Source of the DNA: Luscinia megarhynchos
Lineage: Eukaryota > Chordata > Aves > Passeriformes > Turdidae
Assembly (NCBI GenBank): GCA_034336665.1
Contig: CM067592.1
Span: forward strand, 47,273,761-47,337,760
Direction: 5' to 3'
DNA length: 64,000 bases
The notes under the pieces were generated by a model. The model saw only the letters and a program-made list of their open reading frames with translations, did no database searches and had not been told where the DNA came from. This document shows positions 38,275 through 49,245 of this stretch, piece after piece. Numbering within the stretch: position 1 is the stretch's first letter; every line of letters begins with the position of its first letter. A program made the position numbers and the translations under genes.

Positions 38275-38695
38275 TCATTTTGGCACTGCACTTCACCAGA
38301 CCTGCCACACTCACTCTGTGTGCACTTGTGAGGGCAGTGAAAGGCCCTTGGGTCTTTGTGGCTGTGTCAGGTCCCTCCCCAGTCCCACAGTCTGTGATGG
38401 GCAGTGTGGTCTGTGCTGCGATGGGAGCACCAGGCTGGTATTGCAGGGGGAGCCATCCAGTGCTTACACCTTCACTGCATTCCAGAGACTGAGAGGCTGA
38501 GGAGTTCAGAATAGACTTTGGTGCATATAAACCTGCAAAGGGGTATAAAAATGCGGGTGGAGTCTGACTCAACTGTGAAAACTCATTTCTCAGAGGATGC
38601 AGATAGTTTCCGAGTGAATCTCCACCCTGATGAGGACATCTGCAGTGTACGTCCAGTCCAAGCACAGAACCTCAGTCAGTTTTGCATAGGTGAGT
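38275..38695. other. GC-rich block with two TATA-like boxes, unclassified
   Basis: Composition changes sharply here from AT-rich flanks to balanced or GC-rich DNA. On the plus strand CATATAAACC lies near 38525 and GGTATAAAAATGC near 38540, sixteen bases apart, within the sort of sequence seen around LTR promoters. The minus strand is open for 134 codons (38261-38665), almost the whole block, with a proline- and threonine-containing, domain-less translation. The next segments to the right are LTRs, so an unrecognised LTR, probably on the plus strand, is the best guess. A lost exon is a weaker alternative. I found no CA/TG edges with a target duplication. Confidence 0.35.
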
Positions 38696-39078
38696 AAAAA
38701 GTATTAAGATCCAGTCAAATGTGGAGACAAAAGGCTAAAGTTACTCCATCAGTGGTTTTTTTTCCTCCTTCATATTTATGAAGTCTGCAGGGCCAAATAA
38801 TGTAAACTTCCACACTTCCTGATGAACCTCCTTGTATTGTAATCCTTTAGACACAGAGTGTTGATGAAATCTAAGACAAGTGAACACAGGCACAGCTAGG
38901 CTTCTCAGAAGTTTGGAGAACGAGGGGTCTCTCACTGAAGTTCACGACTTAAAAGGACAGACCTAGACCTGATGGTACTGTAACACATTGCAACAGTAGA
39001 CATAATAGTAAGATGCTGAATTGACAATATTTAGATACTGTATTAACAATAAATCTAGCAATAATCATCCACATAGTG

Positions 39079-39494
39079 ACTGTGTCCTACTTCCTGCACC
39101 TGCCTGAGAACCTTACATATGATGCCTGGAAAGGCTGACCTGGAACAGAGACTCAACAGAGCAAAAGGAATCAAATAAAATTTATGCAGGTTACGATACA
39201 CCTTGGGCAGTGCAAGAGCCTGGACAGGGCTATACCCAAGTTGAATCCAAGATAGATTCCAGTCACATGTTTTTACACTTTTGTAAGTTTTGGTTCATCT
39301 GCATATTGGGGTCAATTGTCCAAACACAGCCCCAGGCTATGAAGTCTCAACCGCCTGGCTTGTCCCCTTTCCCTCGCTGTTATTTATACCTTTTGGGTAA
39401 TGGGTCCTTGATTCTGTAGCTGGGAAGGGATTGTTTTGTTTAACTACCCTGGGAAGAGAACTTACTGAGACCTATCATGTTTCAGAGTTACACA
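39079..39494 (-). mobile_element. short ERVK-like LTR
   Basis: On the minus strand the segment starts near TGTAACTCTGAAACATG (right edge about 39492-39494). A TATAAATA box follows at 39381-39388, then a CA-containing 3' end near 39079-39081 (the plus strand reads TGACTGTGTCC). The length of about 416 bases and the promoter position fit an ERVK-type LTR of birds. I found no matching target duplication, so the edges may be off by a few bases. No retroviral gene lies next to it. Confidence 0.6.
39381..39388 (-). promoter_or_regulatory. TATA box of ERVK-like LTR
   Basis: TATAAATA on the minus strand, about 110 bases from the LTR start. Confidence 0.45.
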
Positions 39495-39589
39495 CCAAAT
39501 ATAAAATATAAATAAAATATAAAAGCTAAAAGCCAAGGCATCACCTACAGGTAAGGTTCAGCATGACAGCCACCTACACATCAACATTT

Positions 39590-40028
39590 GGCTGCAGCAT
39601 GAGGACATTTATAGACCCTGCAGGTGGGTTCTGTACTCCACCATAGACCTCTATGGGCTGCAAACCACAGCCTATCTCACCATGATCTGCACCACAGGCT
39701 GCAGAGAAATCTCTGTTCCAGTGCCTGAAGCACCCCCTCCTCCTCTCCCTCCGCTGGTCTTTGTGTCTGCAGGACTGCTGCTCTCACTGATCTCAGTCCT
39801 CTTTTTCCTGGTTAAAATAGGCATTTGACAATAATTGTTCCCCTTAAATTTGTCATCCTAGTTATTAACACCATGTCTGATGGACTCAGCCTTGGCCAGG
39901 GGCCAGTCTGGCTTGGAGCCATATGACATTGAATGTTTCAGACATGGAGGAAGCTTCTAGCAGCTTTTCACAGAAACCACCCCTGTAGACTCCCCATTGC
40001 CGAAATATTGCAATGCTAATTCAATAAC
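39590..40028 (-). mobile_element. ERVL-like LTR, family B, one end only
   Basis: The plus strand carries, in order, GCATGAGGACATTTATAGAC, CCTCTATGGGCTGCA near 39648, GCACCACAGGCTGCAGAGAA near 39690, CAGTGCCTGAAGCACC near 39720 and GATGGACTCAGCCTTGGCCA near 39879. It finishes with GGAAGCTTCTAGCAGC and the CCCCTGTAGACTCCCC block. The same blocks in the same order occur at about 61680-62076, so the two are copies of one family. Since the family is normally read on the other strand, both lie on the minus strand. Only the LTR part after the TGGGCTGCA cluster remains here. Confidence 0.75.
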
Positions 40029-40994
40029 TATAAATTCTCCACCAGTCAAGCATTCGGATTCAGGCTATGACAACAAAAGTTTTCTTTTGTTAGAAACCAG
40101 CTTTTGCTTTCGCATTTGCCCAAAGCAGTCTCTAGTTCTCTGAATGTGGCTTTTGCACAATTAGTGGAAAAAGCTGATGCAGCTTCTGAGAGAGCCTTTA
40201 AGGCAAAGAGAATAGTAGAGATCAAACCAAACCACAGACTTATGGCAGCTAGATGTTTGCTTATCGACATACTTACAACTTCTTAAACAAAGTGGGTTGA
40301 CCCTCCATTATTGTATTACATGACTGAAAGTAAGCTGAATATTGAGCTGAATAACCTAACCCAGCTCCAAGAATACTTCACCCTACCTCCTGAGACCCAT
40401 TCTCCATGCTGTGTGTGTGCAGTGCTGAAGAAGAAATTAAGTTAACAAATGCAGTTAGTGTCTCTTCTTGCTCAGAAGATGTCTCTAAGGCAAAATTCTG
40501 GTCCTTTTATACTTGACAGGGATTTTGCTATTGACTTCAGTGGTCCCATGTTTACATGTAATTTAGCCGGCTTTATTATATGTATTCCCCTGAAGGCACC
40601 ATGGATATTTTTGAAAGTTCTGTGCATTAATTTGATTTATATACCTGTAGCAATTATTTACAGAAAAAAAAAAGAAAAACAACTGAGAACCAGCCCACAA
40701 ACCTAGTCTAGTTTGTCCTTCTAAATGCAGTCTTCTGCTACACTAAAATTTTGGTTGAATTACTAGTACAGCATATTGCACTTGACACTAGTAGGACTTT
40801 TAATGTTCTCAAAACAATGACTGTTAAAACACTGAATTTATGTACTTAAAAGGAAACTTTATGGGTAGGTGTTAATTTGTTTCCCATAAAATTACTTATG
40901 TGAAGTAAACAGCTGCAAACTCTTAATGAGATATTTGATGCTCACCTTCTTGCACTTCTCTAGATTTTCAAAATGTCATTTTTTTCTTTGCCTG
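40029..40994. other. non-coding DNA
   Basis: I see no recognised gene. A plus-strand frame at 40104-40286 (60 codons, alanine- and lysine-rich) has no domain that I recognise and no clear splice sites. Confidence 0.45.
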
Positions 40995-42175
40995 ACACCT
41001 CCTTCACTACAACCTTCTTTCAGGGAGTTGTGGAGGCATGAGGTCTCCCCTGAGACTCCTTTCACTCCAGGCTGAACAACTCCAGTTCCCTCAGCCAATG
41101 CTCTTAGGTCGTAGTCTCTTGGTCTCCAGACTCTTCACCTGCCTTGTTTCTCTTCTCTGGACATTCTCTGGCTCCTCAATGTGTTTCTTGTAGCAAGTGA
41201 CCCAAAACTCTGCCCTGAACAAGATTCTGTGCCACCAGTGCCAAGTACAGAGGGCAAGTCACTCCCAAGTCCCACTGGCCTCACTACTGCTGATGCAGGC
41301 CACAATGTCCTGGGTCTTCTTGTTCACCTGGGCACCCTGACAGCTCGTGTTCAGCCACTGTCAACCAGCACTCCCAGGTCATTTCCCAAGGAGCAGCTTT
41401 GCAGTCACTCTTCCCCCAGTCTGCAATGCTGTGTGGGGGCTGTTGTGACTCAGCTGCCAGAAATTCGCTGCATCTTCTGATGGAATTTGCCTTTATCCAT
41501 CAATGCAGCCTGTCTAGATCCCTTTAAAAAACTTTCCTAACCCCCAAGAGATCAACATTCCCATCCAAATTGGTGTCAAACTGACCAAACCCCTTCTCTG
41601 GATCGTTGACAAAGATGTTAAACAGGACTGGGGAACATTACTTGTGACCAGCCACATCCATTGAGTGTGTCACCCTGTCACAAAAGGAGGTCAGGTTGGA
41701 CAGGCAGGACCTGCCTTCTCTAAACCTGTGTTGGCTGGGCCCATGCTGGCTGTCCAGCATGTCCTATGTGATCACACCCATGATGATCTATTCCATAACC
41801 TTGCTGCCACTGAGGTTAGGCTGACAGACCTGCAGTTCCCTGGATACTCCTCCCAACACTTTTTGTGGATGGGCATCACATTGGTCAACCTAGAGTTGTC
41901 TGAGCCCTTCCCAGCTATCCAGGATGGCTGATAAAGGCTGCAAAGTGGCTCAGTGATCTCTTCTGACAGCTCCCTCTCTACCCTTGGGTGAATCCCACAC
42001 AGCCCTATAGACCTGGGTCTGTCCAAGTGGTGTAGGGGTTGTTTAACTGGTCCCTTGTGTTTTTGATAACAGGGCAACAGCAACACTTCCAAGCTAGGTG
42101 AGCCATCATTCTCATTATTTTTCAGCTACACATACAGATCCTCACAGGGTCTCTAGGAATAGTCACAGAGGAGAT
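40995..42175 (-). mobile_element. CR1 LINE fragment, mid-ORF2
   Basis: On the minus strand this covers CR1 ORF2 from a block before the palm (plus-strand ACAGACCTGCAGTTCCCTGG near 41824 and GATCACACCCATGATGATCT near 41769) through the palm (GACAAAGATGTTAAACAGGA near 41608) to the C-terminal region. The left edge reads CACTACAACCTTCTTTCAGG, which should continue into the last 200-300 bases of CR1, but these are absent. It has many indels and is inactive. Confidence 0.87.
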
Positions 42176-42324
42176 GCTCCTGCTCCAACAGGTGGAAACT
42201 TTTTGCCATTGACTCCTAACCCTTAAGTCAGTCCCTATCCTAGAGAAGCAAGGGTACAATTCCAGAATTGCACGTTGATTTCATAATTGTACTATATCCT
42301 TATGGATGCTGGAAAGTTCCCATG

Positions 42325-42545
42325 AAGATCATTGAATTGAATCCCTGAATCCATGCAATCTAAAAAGTTAAATCATATATCTAAGACCATTGCTCATTTT
42401 CATCTTGAATACCTACAGAATTGGGGTGATAATAATTTCTTTGGGGGAGTTTGTTCCACTGCTGGATCATCCTCTTAGGGTAGAACTTACTAATTGCTTT
42501 AAGCCATTTCTTCATGTCCTATCACTGACCCCTGAGATAAATGAT
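42325..42545 (-). mobile_element. CR1 3' tail fragment, diverged
   Basis: The plus strand reads GAAGATCATTGAATTGAATC at the left. It then has a block like the antisense CR1 UTR (GTTTGTTCCACTGCTGGATC near 42450), and CATGTCCTATCACTGACCCC near 42513 corresponds to the antisense of the segment just after ORF2. It is diverged and separate from the copy at 40995-42175, although it has the same orientation. Confidence 0.6.
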
Positions 42546-42601
42546 CAGTACACCCCTATCAAATGATAAATGATTAACAGTAAAGTTAGCTTATATTTTG
42601 C

Positions 42602-42671
42602 ATTAAATTATTGAAAATGCACAATTTCAATAATTTAATAGAAATTAATTAATTCAATAATTTAATAGAAA
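42602..42671. repeat. inverted repeat plus 27-bp tandem duplication
   Basis: ATTAAATTATTGAAA at 42602-42616 is the exact reverse complement of TTTCAATAATTTAAT at 42625-42639, with an 8-base spacer. The right arm lies in a tandem pair: TTCAATAATTTAATAGAAA at 42626-42644 recurs exactly at 42653-42671. Confidence 0.93.
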
Positions 42672-43164
42672 ATTCCTTAGTCATTCATGAAGTAATTTCA
42701 AATCCAGAGGAAAAGCCCAGCAAACAAATAAGGAGAAATGTTTCTGAAAATGTACACCACTGTAGCTAAATGTAGAAAAAGTAGAGATGGGGATTTAAAA
42801 CTGAAGGGAAAAATATGTATTGTCATCTATCTTTGGAATAAATGAATCAGCAATTACCTTCTGCCTCTGGATACCAAGTTTGAAAATGCAAAATAAGTAA
42901 AAAATTGTTTTCTATGGCTTCCCTATTTAGCTAGCATTTGCACTGTTAAATGCAAAAAACCAAAAAACAACAAAAAAACCTCAGCGACAATAAAAGACAT
43001 AATTACTTAGCATGACTGTCAGGAAGTAGAGATTTATCAATATCAGGGTTGCAGAATAGGAGGAATATGGCTAGTAAATTCCTACACGCATATAATATAT
43101 GAAGTATATTGGCACCTGTCTGCAGTGTGTTGAGCTCTAATTAGTGCTGTTAGTTTCTCATTTT

Positions 43165-43508
43165 CAGGAGTCAGACATCCAGTGCCAGATCCTGTCACCC
43201 AGTACACGGCCGCGTGCTACAGAAGCATGAAGCTGCTGCCCAGGCACGGGAGAGGGCCTGTGGTGCTCCTGCTGAGAATGCCCCTGCCTGTGGCCAGCGG
43301 GGACGGTGGGCAGGGGTCGGGCTGCTGGCCTTGGAGCACAGCTGCTGTGTCGGGTCACTGCGCTGCTCACCGCAGAGATTGCCGCGGCACCACCTTGAAG
43401 TCAGGACAGGCACCTCCTGATGGTGGCTCCTGGATGGCTTCTCCTCACCCCTGCAGCCCTAGACAATGGGTGGCAGTAACAAATTTCACTGCTATGCAAA
43501 GAGAATAG
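43165..43508 (+). other. isolated GC-rich island, unclassified, with acceptor-like left edge
   Basis: The segment from 43165 to about 43470 is far more GC- and CpG-rich than its surroundings. On its left is TTTCTCATTTTCAG, which has the shape of a splice acceptor. A plus-strand frame then stays open to a stop at 43506-43508; from its first ATG at 43182 it gives 108 residues rich in Gly, Pro, Ser and Cys with no domain that I recognise. The other strand is also open over much of it, which weakens the coding argument. It could be a non-coding RNA exon, an unrecognised retroelement piece or an orphan CpG island. Confidence 0.3.
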
Positions 43509-46500
43509 GTTAAAATCATTTTGCATTGGGTTCTTTAGCTCATACATTATGGTAAAAAGAATAATAACTCTTTATAAAGATACCATAACAATCTGCCTCA
43601 TCATATAATTTCATTACAGAGACTCCATCCTGGACAGCATTTTGTTTTTTAAGTGAAGGAAATCTTTTGTTATAATTTCGCCATATGGCCATTGTCACTT
43701 AGTCCAAAGGACAGCTAGCATCTGCTTAAATTTTCTTGCCTTCAAGCAAAAGGTTGGGGTGTGGATACATCTATTACTATGGCAAACTGTAGGTCAGGGG
43801 AAAGTACTTGAGTAGTAATTAGCGTTGGAGAGTTGAAAAGGAATTGCTAACTACCTACTTGCTTGTTAGGAGACAGTATCTATAATGATACAGGGTCTGA
43901 GGGGGTCACTTCATAAAGAGCAGGTTTTGGTGCACTATAATTAGAGAAATAGACTGAAATACATTTACAGAGTGATTTTTTTTTTTCAAGACAGAAGTTT
44001 ACATTATCATAAAAAATATTTCTGACCATATATGACATAAGGGTCAAGCCAAGAGACAAAGAGATGTGTATTATAATCTGAAAACTGGTTTATGGGACAT
44101 CTCCAAAGTGACACATGGAGAACTTCTCTGGCCTGACACTTTGCAGAAATAAGTAGTTCAAGAAAATACTCATCCTGCAGAGAAGCTAGAAATTATAACT
44201 GGAATAAGATGAATTGTTTCAGATGAATGCACTGCATATACAGAGTAAGTAGACAGACTCAGCTGACCTGAAGATTGAAAACAATTCAGTTGTCCTATAG
44301 CTCTCCAGCATGTCACATAATCTATGAGTGGCAGGGTTTTTTATCTGTGTGTTGGGGGAGGGGTTGTTTTTTTGTTTTTCTTTCTCCTTACTATTTTGAC
44401 CTTCTTTTTATGCACAGGAGACTGGATTATACTGGGAAGTGAAGGTTTCAAGAAGTAAATTATATTTTTGTTTCTACTGAAAATGTCTCTTCAAATGGTT
44501 TGATACTCTCCTCAAGGCACTGCATCTGGATCCACTAGGAACTCCACAAATAAGTGCTTCTTTGACACAACATCTCTTCTTCCCAGCTGTCTTCCACTTC
44601 TGGACCCAATAGGAATTCCACAGTGGGTGTTTCTTCTCTGACACAATCTCATTCTCTCCCAGCTGTCTCACTCATTTTCATCCTCTTGTCATAAAATTTA
44701 AGATGGAAAAAACATGCGTAGAAAAATCAGACTGTGAAGGCTTCTGAATTAGTTCACCTCAGAAAAATGCAAAGAATAATTTACAGCTAACATTAGTCAA
44801 TAACTATAATTTTCCATGCATTTCCAAGGTACAATGACCAAAAGAAAAATCTTCAAAAGGCCCTTACAGACAATTAGCTATACAGAAAATACCAAAAATT
44901 ACTGCTACAGCAATCCTGCTAAGTTAATTAAATTAAAAGGCAAAACTGGAATAATTCAAAAGCTTATACTTAAAAGAAAAATCTAGTCATTAACCCAAGA
45001 GTGAAACCTGAGTAAGACAAGAGGCATATTTGGGATAGCTTTTATTTTACGAGATTTTTTACATCTATGATGAAGGCATGATGACATGGATTTACTAGTT
45101 ATTTACTGCACATATTTTTTGCCAGATTTGTGTTATCATGTTTCCATACAATGGTGCCCAATTCTGTGTTTTTTGTGGGGAAATGAGTCTTGTCAGTAGT
45201 GTACACACTGTGAACATTTTCTAACCAAAACATAGGTTGTGAGATTGTCCCTTAAAACACTGTTAATTCTTGCAATTAATAGCATTGTAGAAGGAACAGT
45301 ATAATGTAAGCATAGTTTGGAATCCTGTGTTCTTGTTCTCACAAGAGTGTTTTCTACTTATCCTGATGGCATATATTCTTGCATAGTCTGTCAGACATAA
45401 AGGTTGAGAAAACTGCATTTGCATTGTGCAGGTGGAGCTCTGCACAAGCAAGGATTGACTTACCTCAGAAAATCTAGTAAAATAATTTGTGGATCTCATG
45501 AATTCTTTTTGTCATTATGAGGCACACAAATACAACAGGGTGAACTAAATAGGTCCTTCCTTAAATAACCAGTTTAATGATAAAAATGTAGAATTAAATA
45601 AGAAAATTAATTCTGCATCTAGCACTAGTTTAACTATTCCTCTATCCAAAGTAGATAATAACTTTCTCTACAAAGGTATTTCGAAAGAGATAAATCTTTC
45701 TTTTAAGATTAAACAAGGGTAAAGATTCTATTTAAGAATTACACCACAAAGGATTTATGAGATCAGAAGAGCTTTGCAAACACAACAAGAAAAAAAAAAG
45801 ATACATTTGAGATTTCAAACCCTAGTAAATGTATTCTTGAATATCTTGTCACAATGTCAAAAGTAGAAAACCTTCAAGTTGTGGAAAAATACTTATAAAG
45901 ATGGAAGCATAGCACCCTTTCTTAAGCTAAAACAAGCCAAGCAATCTCATGAAGGTGATGAGAAAATGAGAGGATGACAGCCATAGGTTCTTTAAATTAG
46001 GCAAGCCATGACAAAAATATGTTTTCCTCTTTCCAGAAGAAAAGAAAATAGAATGTTCAGCAACGAACAAGCAGCAGCATGCTTTGATCCCATCACTCAA
46101 CCTACCGTGCAGCTCTTTCCTGCTCATCTCTGCCAGCAAGCCACTAACAACAGCAATCACACTGAACAAACAGAAGCTGAGAGGAGCATCAAGAAAACGC
46201 AGCCTTCCACTTCAGTGACACAGAGATGAATCTTCCAATATTGGTGATAGCAAATGAGATTAATGTGTTCATTATCATCACTTTTATTTGATGCTGAATT
46301 GTTTATAGTATGCTGATGGCTTATCCTGATAGTAAACTGCCTTTAATTTACTTTTGTGAACAGGGAGGCTTATGCTAAACTTGGCAAACAGAAAAATTAC
46401 AAGATTAATTTCAATTCAATATTCTTGATGTTTATTTTTGTCTCAGGGTTTGCCTTTTAAATAGTCCTTCTGAGAAAGTAGGATGGATCATGTCCCTCAG

Positions 46501-48607
46501 CCTTAAAGACTCAAAAAATATGCAGCTAATTCTAAGCCTCTATTAATTCTGGGAATCGGTTCTTGATTTTTTCCAAAAGCCAGTGCATTAAAATAGTGCC
46601 GGCTCTACTGAAGGCTTACACACAAGAAGACATTAGAAACATTATAGCTAAATTATTCTCTACCCAGGATATTTTATATATTTTTATTTTTATTTTTTTT
46701 TTTCTTCTTGAGCATAAAGTCATTATTAAGTCATTATTAAGGACCACCTTTGTTTATTTTTCTATTTTTTTTTCTTTTAATGACATTGTGTGCTAAAGCC
46801 TGGTAGAAGTCTTGTTGCACAAGTCACTCCCTAACTCATTAAAATGCAGCTTCCAATGTTTTCCTTCCTTTACATAATGAATTATGTTTGGTATTTCAAG
46901 ATAAAAATGCTTGCTCATCAGACTTCCAAATTGTATAGATCATGCTTATGCTACATTTACATTGTTTTAGTAATAGAGTGAACTGATATAAGTCAATGGA
47001 AAGAGCATAATCAGCTGTCTTGCATCTACAGCAGTACCCTTAGCATAATAACAACAAAACCAACAATTACAGATTGAGAGTTTCAGGTACTGCATCTGAC
47101 CTGTGATCTTTTTCAGGTTACCAATAACAAAAAATGCTTTTGCATTGCATGCTTCAGGCTTGGTTCTTCAGATAATTACACCTGAGTAAGCATAATATAT
47201 TGATAAATTATCAGGCTCAAAACTAGTTTAGCTGAATGCAAGAAGATAAAAATAACACTGGTGACTGAATATTCTTTGGCAGGCACAGTGTCTTTCGACA
47301 CCAGCAGTATGCATTTGAGTTACTATCTAGTATTGACCTAAAAAGATGGCTGTGAATTGTTCCCTGCTTTAAGCTATTTTTTAGGCATCCATGTAAAAAT
47401 TAAAATTAATGCCACTCATTTTCTTGATGCTTTTATAGGCTGTGTACAGCTTACTGAATCCTTAAATGTCATAAAGTAGAAGAAACACTTCATTATTTGC
47501 TCTACTGTTAAAACTAACTGAGCAGAAAGGTTTGTGCATATTATTGCAGTCACATCCAAGGAAGTCATTCTCACAATTTTCTAAAGGACACAAAGATAAA
47601 GGAAAACTAAAATGCAACCAATTAAACATATCTGATAATAACAAATTTGCTTTTGAATATCTATAAGTAGCTTTGGTTTCTCTGCCCCCATTAATAGTTT
47701 ATTTTCTGGTCAGGTGCACTATTGATTGTTCTGCACTGAAACTATTTTTTCCTCATTAGCTTTCCAAACTTTCTTGCCTCAATTTTCGTCAGATACAAAA
47801 GCTGAGCAAGATTATGGGAGACTTGTTGCTTAGCAACAGTCCTATTCCTAAAACGATAGTGGCTGAGCACTCCATGTCGTCTTCTCATGAAAGAAGTCAG
47901 ATATTTGTCCATTTGCTCCAGTGTTGCAAGACTTCTCTCTCTCTTTCCCTCCTCTCCTCAATTTAAAAAGAAAGTCTAATTATTAATGAACTCACAGTTT
48001 ATATAATACACATGCAACTTACAGGCTCTTTATATTCGATGCATCTATATTTGTCCATGGGAAAACAAGTGCTTATGTTTCATCTCCCTACAGAGCAGGA
48101 AAAGGAAGATTAAAGTGCTGGCAGGTAGCAAAATTAATGGAAGGATGGGAGAAAGGAGAAAATAAAAAAAGAGAAAGGTTTTGGAGGAGAGCAAACTCCA
48201 TCCTTTATTACATTCAGAAATATTTTTACCCTTCAAAGAAGACTTTTGGCCCTTCTAGGATGATTGGCCGCTTAAGCCCTACAGAATTAAAGAGTGTGGA
48301 GGTCTGCAGAAAAGGAAATGCACTCTCTGTTTGAGGAAAGTTTTGTTGGTTGTTTTTTTAAGAGGCAGTGATTCATTCTTCATTAATTTTCTTCTCTCTA
48401 CAAAATCAATTCATTTACATTCCTATTATAGTTGCCCACAAATAAAAATCCTTGTTCTTTAATAAAATCAACATGCCACTTAGGGGATGAACATACAGAC
48501 TGTACAGAACAGATGACAGGTCCTACAGGAGAACCATTTGAATAAACACTGAGAGAATATGAACAACAAGAAAATGAAATAGAAACAGAAGAGTGATGTG
48601 TTTTAAC
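43509..48607. other. non-coding DNA; one tandem duplication
   Basis: I see no gene or classifiable interspersed repeat. The duplication at 44525-44669 is listed separately. At 46717-46742 a 12-base unit AAGTCATTATTA is repeated twice. Confidence 0.5.
44525..44669. repeat. imperfect 74-bp tandem duplication
   Basis: Copy one starts TCTGGATCCACTAGGAACTC at 44525 and copy two starts TCTGGACCCAATAGGAATTC at 44599. Both run on through a TTCTTTGACACAA-like block to CCCAGCTGTC. By eye they are roughly 80 percent identical. A 65-codon minus-strand frame (44474-44671) spans both copies, with stops at neither; I take it as incidental. Confidence 0.85.
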
Positions 48608-48985
48608 CACACAGACTGTTGCTCACTCACTCACTCACAGTGGAATCAGGGATAAGAAAACTCATGGGCTGAAATAAAGACAATTTAATAGGGGGAAAAC
48701 TCCTGCATGCACAAGGAAAGCAAAACAGGAATTCAGCCACTACTTCCCATGGATAGGCAGGTGTTCAGGAAATCCAGGATCCGTTGCACCTAATGTTCAC
48801 TTAGGAAGACAAACACCATCACTTGTTCCCTCTTTTCTCTATCTTCCTCAACTTTATGTGCTGAGCATGATGACATGGTGTAGTTTTATGGTGGGATTTC
48901 TGCGTCAGCTGGGGTCATCTGCCCTGGCTCTAGACCTTCACCAACTTCTCAACAGTATAGAGCTGGGGCAAGAAGAGGGAAGGAA
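48608..48985 (-). mobile_element. ERVL-like LTR, family A, 3' portion in antisense
   Basis: The plus strand carries antisense family A landmarks in order: TGCTCACTCACTCACTCA near 48613, AAACTCATGGGCTGAAATAA near 48658, GACAATTTAATAG near 48680, TATGTGCTGAGCATGATGAC near 48856, then TCAGCTGGGGTCATCTGCCC near 48905. The outermost bases and the LTR 5' portion are missing. The element faces the copy just to its right. Confidence 0.72.
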
Positions 48986-49009
48986 TGGATGTTCAGAATG
49001 ATGGTGCTT

Positions 49010-49245
49010 TTCTGCACAAGTTAACACTAGGCATGATGGAGTATTGCTTTCCTAAGCATGTCCACAGGAAGTGGAGAATTAAATCCTTGTTTTTCTTTGG
49101 TTGTATGCAAAATTACTTTTAATATTAAACTGTCTCTATCCCAACCCATGGTATTTTACCCTTAGCATTCTCTCACCCATTATGCTGGGGAAAATGAGAA
49201 AGTGTCTTTGTGGGGTTTACTCGCCAGCTGGGGTTAAACCATGAT
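49010..49245 (+). mobile_element. ERVL-like LTR, family A, 3' portion in sense
   Basis: Landmarks: TTAATATTAAACTGTCTCTA near 49119, CCCAACCCATGG near 49139, TCTCTCACCCATTATG near 49169, and the end GCCAGCTGGGGTTAAACCAT at about 49223-49242. The order shows the plus orientation, opposite to the piece at 48608-48985. The 5' half of the LTR is absent. Confidence 0.7.

Noticed and set aside
38275..38695. CpG-island promoter of a host gene
   Set aside because: CpG content is modest, and the adjacent LTRs make an LTR origin more likely; kept only as unclassified.
40104..40286. Alanine/lysine-rich 60-codon frame next to the family B LTR, as a retroviral gag remnant
   Set aside because: There is no motif to support it, and it is too short to distinguish from chance.
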